Positions 16,763-24,310 of a DNA stretch of 64,000 nucleotides are shown piece by piece. Positions within the stretch are counted from its first letter, which is position 1, and each line of letters opens with the position of its first letter. The notes beneath the pieces are model-generated. The model searched no databases, was not told where the DNA came from, and worked only from the letters and a program-made list of their open reading frames with translations. The translations under genes were made by a program, and so were the position numbers. The stretch is from Streptomyces venezuelae (GTDB taxonomy: Bacteria; Actinomycetota; Actinomycetes; Streptomycetales; Streptomycetaceae), in assembly GCF_008642315.1 (NCBI RefSeq), contig NZ_CP029192.1:5642001-5706000 (forward strand), read 5' to 3'.

Positions 16763-18291
16763 GTGACGGAGCCGTCGCCACCACCGTCTTCGCCGTGTTC
16801 ATGGCCGGCACCGTCGCCCTCGGTCTCGCCGCCGTCCGCGGGCGCGGCAAACAGGGCGGGATCGCCGAGTGGTCCGTGGGCGGGCGCAGCCTCGGCGCCG
16901 TCTTCATCTGGGTGCTGATGGCGGGGGAGGGGTACACCAGCTTCAGTTATCTGGGGGCCGCCGGGTGGGGGTACAACTACGGCGCCCCCGTGTTGTACGT
17001 CGTCGCCTACATGTCCTGCGGGTACGCCGTCGGGTACGTCGTCGGGCCCATGCTCTGGGCCTACGCCCGTCGGCACGGGCTCGTCAGCATCTCCGACATG
17101 GTCGCCCACCGGTACGGGCGGCCCTGGCTCGGTGCCGGAGTCGCGCTGCTCGTCACCGTCTTCCTGCTGCCCTACATCCAGTTGCAGATCACCGGCATGG
17201 GCGTGGTCGTGTCGACGATCTCGTACGGCGCCATCAGCCTCAACTGGGCCTACTTCATCGGCTTCGCCGTCACGACCGGGTTCGTGGTCGTGAGCGGGCT
17301 GCGCGGCAGCGCATGGGTGTCCGTCCTCAAAGACGTGCTGGTGGTCGGGACGCTCGCCTTCCTCGCCATTTATGTGCCTCTTCACTACTTCGACGGATAC
17401 GGGGTGTTCCTCGACCGGATCGTCGAGGAGAAGAGCGACTGGCTGACGCTGCCGGGGAGCGGCGGGAGCGCGTACGGGGAGGCCTGGTTCGCCACGACCT
17501 CGCTGCTCAACGCGCTGACTGTGGTCATCTTCCCGACCACCGTCGCGGGGTATCTGGGCGCGCGCAGCGCCGACGGGCTGCGGCGCAACGCCGTCTGGCT
17601 GCCCGCCTACAACGTGCTGCTGTTCGTGCCGATGCTGCTCGGCATGGCCGCGCTCTTCGTCGTGCCGGGGCTCGTCGGTGCCGAGTCCAATCTCGCGCTC
17701 TTCAAGCTCGTGGTCGACTCGCTGCCCGCATGGGCCGTCGGCGTCATCGGGGTTGCCGCCGCGCTCTCCTCCATCGTGCCCATGGCGGTGTTCATGCTGG
17801 TCATCGGGACGATGTGGGGCAGCAGCGTGCTGTCGCTGCTGCCCCGGTGGCGTAGTTCGCAGCGGCAGAAGCTGGCCTCGCAGGGCGTCGTCGTCGTGGC
17901 GGGCGCGCTCGCGCTCGCGATGACGTACGGGGCGCCCAACACGCTCGTACGGCTCTCGCTCATCTCGTACGAGGGGATGGCGCAGCTCGTACCGATGCTG
18001 CTTCTGGGGCTGGTGTGGCGGAAGTTGAGCCTGGTGGGTGCGTTGAGCGGGCTCGCGGTGGGTGTCGGGATCGTGTGCGCGCTCGTCTTCAGCGAGCACG
18101 ATCCCGTCTTCGGGGTCAACGCGGGGATCGTCGCGCTCGCCGCGAATCTGGCGGTCGCGCTCGTGGTGTCGTACGCCGGTCCTGCCGACCGGGAGGACGG
18201 GCGGCCGGACGAGGACGTCCTCGCGCGTGATCCGCTGGAGGAGACGGAGGACGTCAGTCCCGGCGCCGCTCCCGCAGCAGGAGCACGCTGA
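16759..18291 (+). CDS. Sodium:solute symporter (SSS family)
   Basis: The product is 510 aa with ATG 16759 overlapping the DUF3311 stop. It has about 13 TM helices. The N-terminus carries the WSVGGRSLG motif of the family (usually W-x-x-G-R-S/N), then GEGYTSFSYLGAAGWGY, the conserved GLRGSAWVSVLKD, and VVIFPTTVAGYLGARSADGLRRNA. A DUF3311 partner is typical of monocarboxylate or related SSS members (MctP type). The exact substrate is not readable. Its last 38 bp overlap the convergent MFS gene. Confidence 0.9.
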   Translation: MSDGAVATTVFAVFMAGTVALGLAAVRGRGKQGGIAEWSVGGRSLGAVFIWVLMAGEGYTSFSYLGAAGWGYNYGAPVLYVVAYMSCGYAVGYVVGPMLWAYARRHGLVSISDMVAHRYGRPWLGAGVALLVTVFLLPYIQLQITGMGVVVSTISYGAISLNWAYFIGFAVTTGFVVVSGLRGSAWVSVLKDVLVVGTLAFLAIYVPLHYFDGYGVFLDRIVEEKSDWLTLPGSGGSAYGEAWFATTSLLNALTVVIFPTTVAGYLGARSADGLRRNAVWLPAYNVLLFVPMLLGMAALFVVPGLVGAESNLALFKLVVDSLPAWAVGVIGVAAALSSIVPMAVFMLVIGTMWGSSVLSLLPRWRSSQRQKLASQGVVVVAGALALAMTYGAPNTLVRLSLISYEGMAQLVPMLLLGLVWRKLSLVGALSGLAVGVGIVCALVFSEHDPVFGVNAGIVALAANLAVALVVSYAGPADREDGRPDEDVLARDPLEETEDVSPGAAPAAGAR

Positions 18292-19702
18292 CCGTGGCGA
18301 GCACGGCGAGGCCGGCCGAGACCGTCATCGCGAGGTTCGCGCCGTGCGCGAGGTCGTCCGTCGAGGTCGACACCGCGATCATCAGGGCGACGCCCGCGGC
18401 CGAACCGACGTAGCGCGCCGTGTTGTTGGCGCCCGAGCCCATCGCGGTGCGTTCGGCCGGCACGGACTCGACCGAGAGCAGCGGGAGCGCCGCGTTCAGG
18501 AGGCCACTGCCCGCGCCGGAGACGAGGAGGCCGGGCAGCAGCCGGGTCCAGGAGCCCGAGGACGCCGCGCCCAGCATCGTCACGGCGGCGACGGCGTGCA
18601 GGGCGAAGCCGACGGCCAGTTGGTGGCGGGCGGAGACCCGGCCGGTGAGCCGCCTGGCCTGCAGCGCCGCCACGAAGGACGTGCCCGACCAGATCACGAG
18701 CAGCCAGGCCGTGCCCATGACGGAGAGGCCCAGCGTGTGCTGGAGCAGCGTCGGCAGGTAGCTGAACAGACCGATCACGGAGAACCCCGTGAACAGGGCG
18801 CCCGTCGTCGACGCCAGGAACAGCGGGCGGCGCAGCAGGGCGAGGTCGAGCATCGGGGTGCGGACGCGGTGTTCCACCGCCACGAACGCGGCGAGCAGTA
18901 CGGCTGCCGCGACCAGGAGCGCCGCCACGGGCGCCCGCAGCCAGCCGTCCCGCCCGAGGGTGAGGGCGGCCACCAGCGCCGTCAGGGCCAGGCCGAGGGT
19001 GGCCGCGCCCGCGAGGTCCGGGCGGCCGCGGCGCGCGGCGCGGGACTCGGTCAGCGCGTGCGGGGCGAGGGCGGCGACCGCGAGGGCGGCGGCGCCGAGT
19101 GCGGCGTACGCCCAGCGCCAGCCGTCCGGGCCCTCTCCCGTCAGGGCCCCCGCGACCGGCGGGCCCGCCGCGATGCCGCCGCTCACGCACGCGCCCCAGA
19201 TGCCGGTCGCCCTGATCCGCCCCGCGCCGGCGGGGAACGCGTGCACGAGCAGTCCGAGGCTGCTCGCGAGGATGGCCGCGCTCGCCGCGCCCTGGGCCAG
19301 GCGGGCCAGGGTGAACAGCCAGGTCGACCCGGCGAGTGCGGAGAGCACGGCGGTGACGCCGAGCGCGACCGTGCCGGAGAGGAAGATCCGCCGTCGGCCG
19401 TAGTCGTCGGCGAGGCTCCCCGCGACCAGGAGCACCGCGGCCAGACCGAGCGGTGTGCCGTTGAGCAGCCAGGCCTGGGCGGAGAGCGGGGTGTGCAGGG
19501 CGGCGGCCGTGTCGGGGAGCGTGATCATCGGCGCCGTGTACGTCATGAGGGTCACGGCCGTGGCGGCGCTGGTGACGGCGAGGGTGGCGCGGGCGTGCGG
19601 GGTGCCGGACGGGAGAGCAGGGGTGTTCGGAGCGGGGGTGCCCGGTGTCGGAGTGGTGGCCGGTGCCGGGGCGGTGGAGGCGCGGGCGAGGCGGGGGGAC
19701 AT
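18254..19702 (-). CDS. MFS efflux transporter (DHA2-like)
   Basis: The product is 482 aa from ATG 19702. A Pro/Thr/Ala-rich N-terminus precedes about 14 TM segments. Motif A (GSLADDYGRRRIFL) lies between TM2 and TM3, motif C-like GIWGACVSGGIAAGPPVAGAL lies in TM5, and GSGANNTARYVGSAAGVAL lies late in the protein. This fits multidrug:H+ antiporters of the DHA2 type. It is divergent from an HxlR regulator, with two palindromic operators in the 107-bp gap, so repression relieved by a toxic ligand is likely. Its 3' end overlaps the symporter gene. Confidence 0.9.
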   Translation of the reverse strand: MSPRLARASTAPAPATTPTPGTPAPNTPALPSGTPHARATLAVTSAATAVTLMTYTAPMITLPDTAAALHTPLSAQAWLLNGTPLGLAAVLLVAGSLADDYGRRRIFLSGTVALGVTAVLSALAGSTWLFTLARLAQGAASAAILASSLGLLVHAFPAGAGRIRATGIWGACVSGGIAAGPPVAGALTGEGPDGWRWAYAALGAAALAVAALAPHALTESRAARRGRPDLAGAATLGLALTALVAALTLGRDGWLRAPVAALLVAAAVLLAAFVAVEHRVRTPMLDLALLRRPLFLASTTGALFTGFSVIGLFSYLPTLLQHTLGLSVMGTAWLLVIWSGTSFVAALQARRLTGRVSARHQLAVGFALHAVAAVTMLGAASSGSWTRLLPGLLVSGAGSGLLNAALPLLSVESVPAERTAMGSGANNTARYVGSAAGVALMIAVSTSTDDLAHGANLAMTVSAGLAVLATVSVLLLRERRRD

Positions 19703-19718
19703 GGTAGAGCCCTTCGAG

Positions 19719-19733
19719 GTTCAGTCATTGAAC
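19719..19733. promoter_or_regulatory. HxlR operator site 1, GTTCA-N5-TGAAC
   Basis: This is a perfect inverted repeat GTTCA-GTCAT-TGAAC, 17 bp upstream of the MFS start codon. It matches site 2 in both arms; only the 5-nt spacer differs. It is a probable binding site of the divergent HxlR regulator for repressing the transporter gene. Confidence 0.7.
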
Positions 19734-19763
19734 TCGGTGAGTGCGTCGACCGTAGCATTCGGA

Positions 19764-19778
19764 GTTCATTCACTGAAC
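19764..19778. promoter_or_regulatory. HxlR operator site 2, GTTCA-N5-TGAAC
   Basis: This is a perfect inverted repeat GTTCA-TTCAC-TGAAC, with its centre 45 bp from site 1. It overlaps the likely -35 region of the HxlR gene, which suggests autoregulation as well as control of the MFS gene. Confidence 0.7.
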
Positions 19779-19803
19779 CTCGTACGGGGGAAATGGTTAG
19801 AGT
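19773..19803 (+). promoter_or_regulatory. Predicted HxlR promoter, leaderless
   Basis: TAGAGT (19798-19803) ends 6 nt before the ATG at 19810. A weak -35-like CTGAAC (19773-19778) lies inside operator 2 with a 19-nt spacer. No Shine-Dalgarno sequence is present. Confidence 0.45.
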
Positions 19804-19809
19804 GGGGTC

Positions 19810-20340
19810 ATGGCTCTCGGTAAGGACTACGTCGCGCAGGAGTGCTCGATGGCTCGCGCCCTTGAGGTCGTGGGCGAGCGCTGGACGCTGCTCATCGTCC
19901 GCGACGCCCTTTACGGAGTGCGGCGGTACAACGACTTCCTCGCGCACCTCGGCATCCCGCGCGCCGTCCTCGCCGCCCGCCTGCAGACGCTCGTCGCCGC
20001 GGGCGTCCTCGACAAACGGCCGTGCCCCGAAGCGCCGAGGCGGCACGAGTACGTGGTGACGGAGCGCGGCGAGGCCCTGTGGCCGGTGCTCCGCGCGCTC
20101 GGGGCGTGGGGGCGCGACCACATCTCCGGCACCAGGCCGCCGCGCTATTTCCGGCACGCGGCGTGCGGCACCGAGCTGGGTGCCGGGGGCGACTGCCCGG
20201 CCTGTGGCGGCCCCGTCCCCGTCAGGGACGTCGAGATGCTGCCGGGCCCCGGGCTCGATCCGGACCCGAAGGATCCGGTCAGCCGCGCGCTGGCCCGGCC
20301 CCGCAGGCTCCTTCAGCCGGTCGAAGTCGATCCTGTATAA
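19810..20340 (+). CDS. HxlR-family winged-helix regulator with C-terminal zinc-ribbon-like tail
   Basis: The product is 176 aa. The HxlR core is clear: C-S-M-A-R-A-L-E-V-V-G-E-R-W-T, then RDALYGVRRYNDFLAHLGIPRAVLAARL, and VVTERGEALWPVLRALGAWG. A C-terminal extension has a Cys pattern (HAACGTELGAGGDCPACGG) suggesting a small zinc knuckle, seen in some actinobacterial HxlR proteins. It is divergent from the MFS pump, with twin operators between them. The N-terminal Cys may be redox-sensing. Confidence 0.92.
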   Translation: MALGKDYVAQECSMARALEVVGERWTLLIVRDALYGVRRYNDFLAHLGIPRAVLAARLQTLVAAGVLDKRPCPEAPRRHEYVVTERGEALWPVLRALGAWGRDHISGTRPPRYFRHAACGTELGAGGDCPACGGPVPVRDVEMLPGPGLDPDPKDPVSRALARPRRLLQPVEVDPV

Positions 20341-20405
20341 CGGCAGTAGGCAGCACAGCGGTACGACAAGTCGGCAGTACGACCAGGTGTGAGAGGGGGA
20401 CGGCG

Positions 20406-20726
20406 ATGCATGACGTGATCCGTGGCTGGAAGGCCGCCGCGCGCCCCGCCCTGCTCCTGCTCTTCCTCCTCGTCGAGGTCGTCCTCGTCGACACCGGAAG
20501 CCTCGCCTCCGCCGTCGCGCTCGCCGCGACCGCCGCAGCGGGCTCCGCGCTCGCCGTCTGCTCCGTCATCGCCGCGCGCTGCGCGCCCCTCGTGCCCCGC
20601 ACCCGCGTGCGCACGGCCATCCGCGACCGTGAGATGCGTACGGCCTTCCTGCCCCAACGCGACCCCGACGCCAGGGGCCGCAGGCGCCCCCGAGCACCCG
20701 GCCGTCCCGTCCTGACGGCCGCGTAG
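20406..20726 (+). CDS. Small membrane protein (DUF6412-like)
   Basis: The product is 106 aa from ATG 20406 behind GAGAGGGGG. Two TM segments (ALLLLFLLVEVVLVD; VALAATAAAGSALAVCSVIAAR) are followed by an Arg-rich cytoplasmic tail with RTAFLPQRDPDARGRRRPRAPGR. It resembles small proteins encoded directly upstream of YidC-like insertase paralogues in Streptomyces. The following gene is such an insertase, about 200 bp downstream. Confidence 0.75.
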   Translation: MHDVIRGWKAAARPALLLLFLLVEVVLVDTGSLASAVALAATAAAGSALAVCSVIAARCAPLVPRTRVRTAIRDREMRTAFLPQRDPDARGRRRPRAPGRPVLTAA

Positions 20727-20775
20727 GGGAACGCACCCGGCAATAACCGGGAGCATCCGGGAGTGTCCGGAGCAA

Positions 20776-20812
20776 CCATCCGGAACAGCCATCCGGAACG
20801 ACCATCCGGAAC
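20776..20812. repeat. 13-bp-period tandem repeats before the insertase gene
   Basis: CCATCCGGAAC occurs at 20776-20786, 20789-20799 and 20802-20812, with degenerate ATCCGG/GTCCGG copies just upstream (20741-20770). The array lies in the leader between the small membrane protein and the YidC-like gene. No unique spacers are present, so this is not a CRISPR. Confidence 0.85.
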
Positions 20813-20924
20813 AACCCGGCTTTTCCGAAGCGTCCCCTCGCGGGTCGTCATGCCGACGCGACGGCAGCCCTCGCTGACCGCCGCCCTCCTTTCCGGCACG
20901 ACGAGACCCCCGGAGGGCTCCTCC

Positions 20925-21686
20925 ATGTCCGCCTTCATGTCCCTGTTCGCCGAGCTGGTCGGCCACATCGCCGATCTGCTCGACCCGCTGTTCCACGCCT
21001 CGGCGACCGCCGCCGCGATCGTGCTGTTCACCGCCTGCGTACGGCTCCTCGTCCACCCGCTCTCGCGCGCCGCGGCCCGCGGCCAGAAGGCGCGCGCCAG
21101 GCTGAACCCGCAGATCGCGGAGTTGCGCAAGAAGCACGCCAAGAACCCCGAGAAGCTCCAGAAAGCCGTCCTCGAACTGCACCGCAAGGAGCAGGTGTCG
21201 CCGCTCTCCGGGTGCCTGCCGAGCCTCTTCCAGCTGCCGGCGTTCTTCCTCCTCTACCACCTGTTCTCCAGCTCCAGCATCGGCGGCGACGCCAACACGC
21301 TCCTCGACCACACGCTCTTCGCCGCGCCGCTCGGCGGCCGCTGGACGGACGCGCTGGCGGACGGCGGGGTGTTCGGGGCGCAGGGCCTGGTCTACGTCGG
21401 ACTGTTCCTGCTCGTCGCGGCCGTCGCCACGTTCAACTTCCGGCGCACCAAGTCGCAGATGGGGGCCAACCCGCTGCCCCAGGGCGGTGACCAGCAGGTG
21501 CCCGGTATGGGGGCGATCACGAAGGTCATGCCGTTGATGTCGTTCATGACTCTGTTCACGGTGGCCGTGGTGCCGCTGGCGGCCGCGCTGTACGTGGTGA
21601 CCAGTACGACGTGGAGCGCGGTCGAACGAGCCGTGCTGTACCGGGACATGCCGGGCACCGCGGGGGTTCTGGCTACCGCCGGGTAA
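20925..21686 (+). CDS. YidC/Oxa1-family membrane protein insertase
   Basis: The product is 253 aa from ATG 20925, with GGAGG 8 nt upstream. It has an N-terminal TM, then LFTACVRLLVHPLSRAAARGQKARARLNP with the positively charged groove region. The coiled segment QIAELRKKHAKNPEKLQKAVLELHRKE and the hallmark SPLSGCLPSLFQLPAFFLLYHLF follow. C-terminal TMs include ITKVMPLMSFMTLFTVAVVPLAAALY. It lacks the long basic tail of the housekeeping YidC, so it is probably a paralogue, perhaps for a subset of membrane proteins. Confidence 0.9.
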   Translation: MSAFMSLFAELVGHIADLLDPLFHASATAAAIVLFTACVRLLVHPLSRAAARGQKARARLNPQIAELRKKHAKNPEKLQKAVLELHRKEQVSPLSGCLPSLFQLPAFFLLYHLFSSSSIGGDANTLLDHTLFAAPLGGRWTDALADGGVFGAQGLVYVGLFLLVAAVATFNFRRTKSQMGANPLPQGGDQQVPGMGAITKVMPLMSFMTLFTVAVVPLAAALYVVTSTTWSAVERAVLYRDMPGTAGVLATAG

Positions 21687-21799
21687 CGGTCCAGTACGTG
21701 AACGGGGTATTGCGGAGCGGACGGCGACCTTGGACGATCGACCAAACCTCCGATGGCCGCAACCCATCGGCCGGGCTACCGAAGGAATGGAGTCTGACC

Positions 21800-22657
21800 A
21801 TGAAGCTGCTGCGAGTCGGTACGTCAGGCGCGGAGCGCCCCGCGCTCCTCGACGCCGAGGGAACCCTCAGGGACCTGTCGGGGGTGGTCGCCGACATCGA
21901 CGGCAGCGTGCTCGCCGACGCGGCCGCGCTCGACCGGATCAGGGCCGCCGCCGACGCCGGTGACCTGCCGGTACTCGACGCGGACGGGCTGCGCGTCGGC
22001 CCGCCCGTGGGGCGGATAGGCAAGGTCGTCTGCATCGGCCTGAACTACCACGACCACGCCCGCGAGACGGGCGTCGAGCCGCCCGCCGAGCCCGTCGTCT
22101 TCTTCAAGGCGGCGGACACGGTGGTCGGCCCCGACGACACCGTCCTGGTGCCGCGCCGCTCCGTGAAGACCGACTGGGAGGTCGAGCTCGCCGTGGTCAT
22201 CGGACGTACGGCGCGCTACCTGGAGTCGGCCGAGGAGGCGCTCGCGCACGTCGCGGGGTACGCGGTGGCGCACGACGTGTCCGAGCGGGAGTTCCAGATC
22301 GAGCGGGGCGGCACCTGGGACAAGGGCAAGAACTGCGAGACGTTCAACCCGCTCGGCCCCTGGCTCGTCACCGCGGACGAGGTCGCCGACCCGCAGGCGC
22401 TGTCGCTGAAGCTCTGGGTCAACGGCGAGCTGAAGCAGGACGGCACGACCGCCGACCAGATCTTCCCGGTCGCGGAAGTGGTGCGCTACGTGAGCCAGTT
22501 CATGACCCTCCACCCCGGTGACGTGATCAACACGGGGACGCCGGCGGGCGTGGCGATGGGCCAGCCGGAGCCGAAGCCGTACCTGCGGGCCGGTGACGTG
22601 GTGGAGCTGGAGGTCGAGGGGCTCGGGCGGCAGCGGCAGGAGTTGAAGGACGCGTAG
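21800..22657 (+). CDS. Fumarylacetoacetate hydrolase family protein
   Basis: The product is 285 aa from ATG 21800, with GGAATGGAG upstream. The family core is complete: VVCIGLNYHDHARETG, PVVFFKAADTVVGP, and DWEVELAVVIGR with the metal-binding Glu pair. AHDVSEREFQ, GKNCETFNPLGPWLV and VINTGTPAGVAMGQ follow. Members with this layout hydrolyse or decarboxylate oxo-acid dienes (2-hydroxyhepta-2,4-diene-1,7-dioate-type, acylpyruvase, or ureidoglycolate lyase annotations). The specific substrate is unknown. No pathway neighbours are visible. Confidence 0.92.
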   Translation: MKLLRVGTSGAERPALLDAEGTLRDLSGVVADIDGSVLADAAALDRIRAAADAGDLPVLDADGLRVGPPVGRIGKVVCIGLNYHDHARETGVEPPAEPVVFFKAADTVVGPDDTVLVPRRSVKTDWEVELAVVIGRTARYLESAEEALAHVAGYAVAHDVSEREFQIERGGTWDKGKNCETFNPLGPWLVTADEVADPQALSLKLWVNGELKQDGTTADQIFPVAEVVRYVSQFMTLHPGDVINTGTPAGVAMGQPEPKPYLRAGDVVELEVEGLGRQRQELKDA

Positions 22658-22739
22658 CCCGCCGGGAGACATAGGGGCGCGACGTTCCCGGTTCGCCGGG
22701 GGCGTCCGCGCGCCATGATGTCGCCATGGGGATGACGCC

Positions 22740-23327
22740 ATGGGACTGACTCCGGCCGAAGCGGCGCTCACCGGCACGGCGTTCGGCGCCCTGGCCACGT
22801 TCTCCAGCGCGTGGCTCATCCAACGGGCCACGACCAGACGCGAGCACGAGAACCGCGTGTGGGACCGGCGTATGGCCGTCTACGACGAAGTCATGATCGC
22901 CGTCAGACGGATGGCGGACCTCAGGGAGACGGTCCGCAGGACCGGCGCGTTCCCCGAACGCCCGCCCGGCGCGACGGTCCCCGCCGAGGACATGTCCCCG
23001 CTCCTCGCGCGCTTGGAGATCTACGGCAGCGACGCGCTCCTCACCGCCTGCAAGCGCGCCTTCGCGGCCCGGCGGCGGTGGAAACTGGCCTGGGGGACCT
23101 GGCACACCCAGCGGGACAACAACCCTCGGATCAGCGACAACGATCCGTACTGGGTCGATTTCAAAAAGACCGTGAAAAAATCAAGAAAAGCGGATCACCG
23201 TCTCCTTGAGCTGCTGCGGTCCGAGATTCATCCCGAAAGGATCTCGATGAGACGGAAGTGGTCGGCGAGGCTCAAGCGTTGGAGGTTTTCCGGACTCCGC
23301 AGAGCGCGCCCGGTAATCCCGGACTGA
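22740..23327 (+). CDS. Single-TM protein of unknown function
   Basis: The product is 195 aa from ATG 22740. An N-terminal hydrophobic segment (AALTGTAFGALATFSSAWLIQ) is followed by a basic helical stretch (RATTRREHENRVWDRRMAVYDEVMIAVRRMADL). A coiled helical body with many Arg/Lys/Trp completes it. This resembles small membrane-tethered helical proteins of Streptomyces with no assigned role. It lies 112 bp upstream of the trypsin-like protease gene on the same strand and might belong to that locus, though no coupling is visible. Confidence 0.6.
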   Translation: MGLTPAEAALTGTAFGALATFSSAWLIQRATTRREHENRVWDRRMAVYDEVMIAVRRMADLRETVRRTGAFPERPPGATVPAEDMSPLLARLEIYGSDALLTACKRAFAARRRWKLAWGTWHTQRDNNPRISDNDPYWVDFKKTVKKSRKADHRLLELLRSEIHPERISMRRKWSARLKRWRFSGLRRARPVIPD

Positions 23328-23439
23328 ATATTCCCGGAGATGTGCCACGGGCCCATTCCCCGGCAACCAATTCTGGTTACCATGGCGTCTTCCGGGCGAA
23401 ATCGGGGGTTCGCTCAGGGTCCGGACGGGGGGCTGGCCC

Positions 23440-24267
23440 GTGGTGTACGACGAACACTTCATCGAGATCTTCCGCAGCGGCTGCCGGCAGGGAGCCGAAT
23501 GCCGCCGGGGGGCCGACTGCGGGCAGGACGAAGGGCTCGGGCAGGGTGACAGCTGCCGCCGCGGCTCGGGTGTGCGCCTCACCCGGGAGTTCGCCCTCAC
23601 CGCCGCGCACTGCCTCAAGGACCGTGAGCTCAAGGGCCTCGACCTGGTCATGCTCCGCCTCTCCGACGGCAAGCAGGCCATGGGGAAGGTGCACGACCAC
23701 GACCGCCGCTCGGACCTCGCGCTCCTGAACCTCACCTTCGCCGAGGGCGAGGACGTCCGGCTCCCCAGGGTCTGCTTCGACGACGCGCGGCAGGACGAGG
23801 AGTGGAAGGCGACGCACCAGCCGCCCGACACCGACGACGTGCTGACCGGCAGCGTGGCCGACGTCTCCTACGAGTACGGGGATCCGGAGAAGGGCGTGAA
23901 CGTCTGTGCCCTGCGGCTCAACTGCCACGTGAGCATGGACGACTACACGAAGTTCGCGGGCAGCCCGGTGGAGCGCGGCGACCCGTACCGGCCGACGGCG
24001 GTCCTGGGCCTCATCGTGAAGCGGCACGCGGGCACGGTGGGGGACACGGTCTTCGCCGGGACCATCCGCGAGGCCGTCAGGCAGTTCGACCGGTTCCGGT
24101 TCCGGATCGAGGACCTGGCGAGGGACCAGTGGCCGCTCTCCGTCAGGCCGTACTCGGTGGAGGCGTCCGAGACGGAACAGAAACTGCGGATCAACGCCGC
24201 TGTGGCGGAGGCCCTGAAGAAGTCGGGGCACGACTCCGTGGTGGCGGTGCACTGGATACGCCGCTGA
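23440..24267 (+). CDS. Trypsin-like serine protease domain protein, cytosolic
   Basis: The product is 275 aa from GTG 23440 or 23443. No signal peptide is present. A Cys-rich N-terminus (C15, C21, C27, C39) precedes a trypsin fold with LTAAHC (His57), RRSDLALL (Asp92) and AGSP (Ser175), giving a full catalytic triad order. The Ser context is GSPV rather than GDSG, so activity or specificity may be atypical. Cytosolic trypsin-like modules of this kind occur as effectors in bacterial conflict systems. The TPR/PLD-like gene begins 43 bp downstream, probably in the same operon. Confidence 0.75.
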   Translation: MVYDEHFIEIFRSGCRQGAECRRGADCGQDEGLGQGDSCRRGSGVRLTREFALTAAHCLKDRELKGLDLVMLRLSDGKQAMGKVHDHDRRSDLALLNLTFAEGEDVRLPRVCFDDARQDEEWKATHQPPDTDDVLTGSVADVSYEYGDPEKGVNVCALRLNCHVSMDDYTKFAGSPVERGDPYRPTAVLGLIVKRHAGTVGDTVFAGTIREAVRQFDRFRFRIEDLARDQWPLSVRPYSVEASETEQKLRINAAVAEALKKSGHDSVVAVHWIRR

Positions 24268-24310
24268 CCCAGCACACCGGCAGTGGGCCGGCGACCTCCC
24301 GGGAGGGACC

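Noticed and set aside
20741..20818. Possible CRISPR array
   Set aside because: The 11-bp units have a 13-bp period with no spacers of unique sequence and no cas genes.
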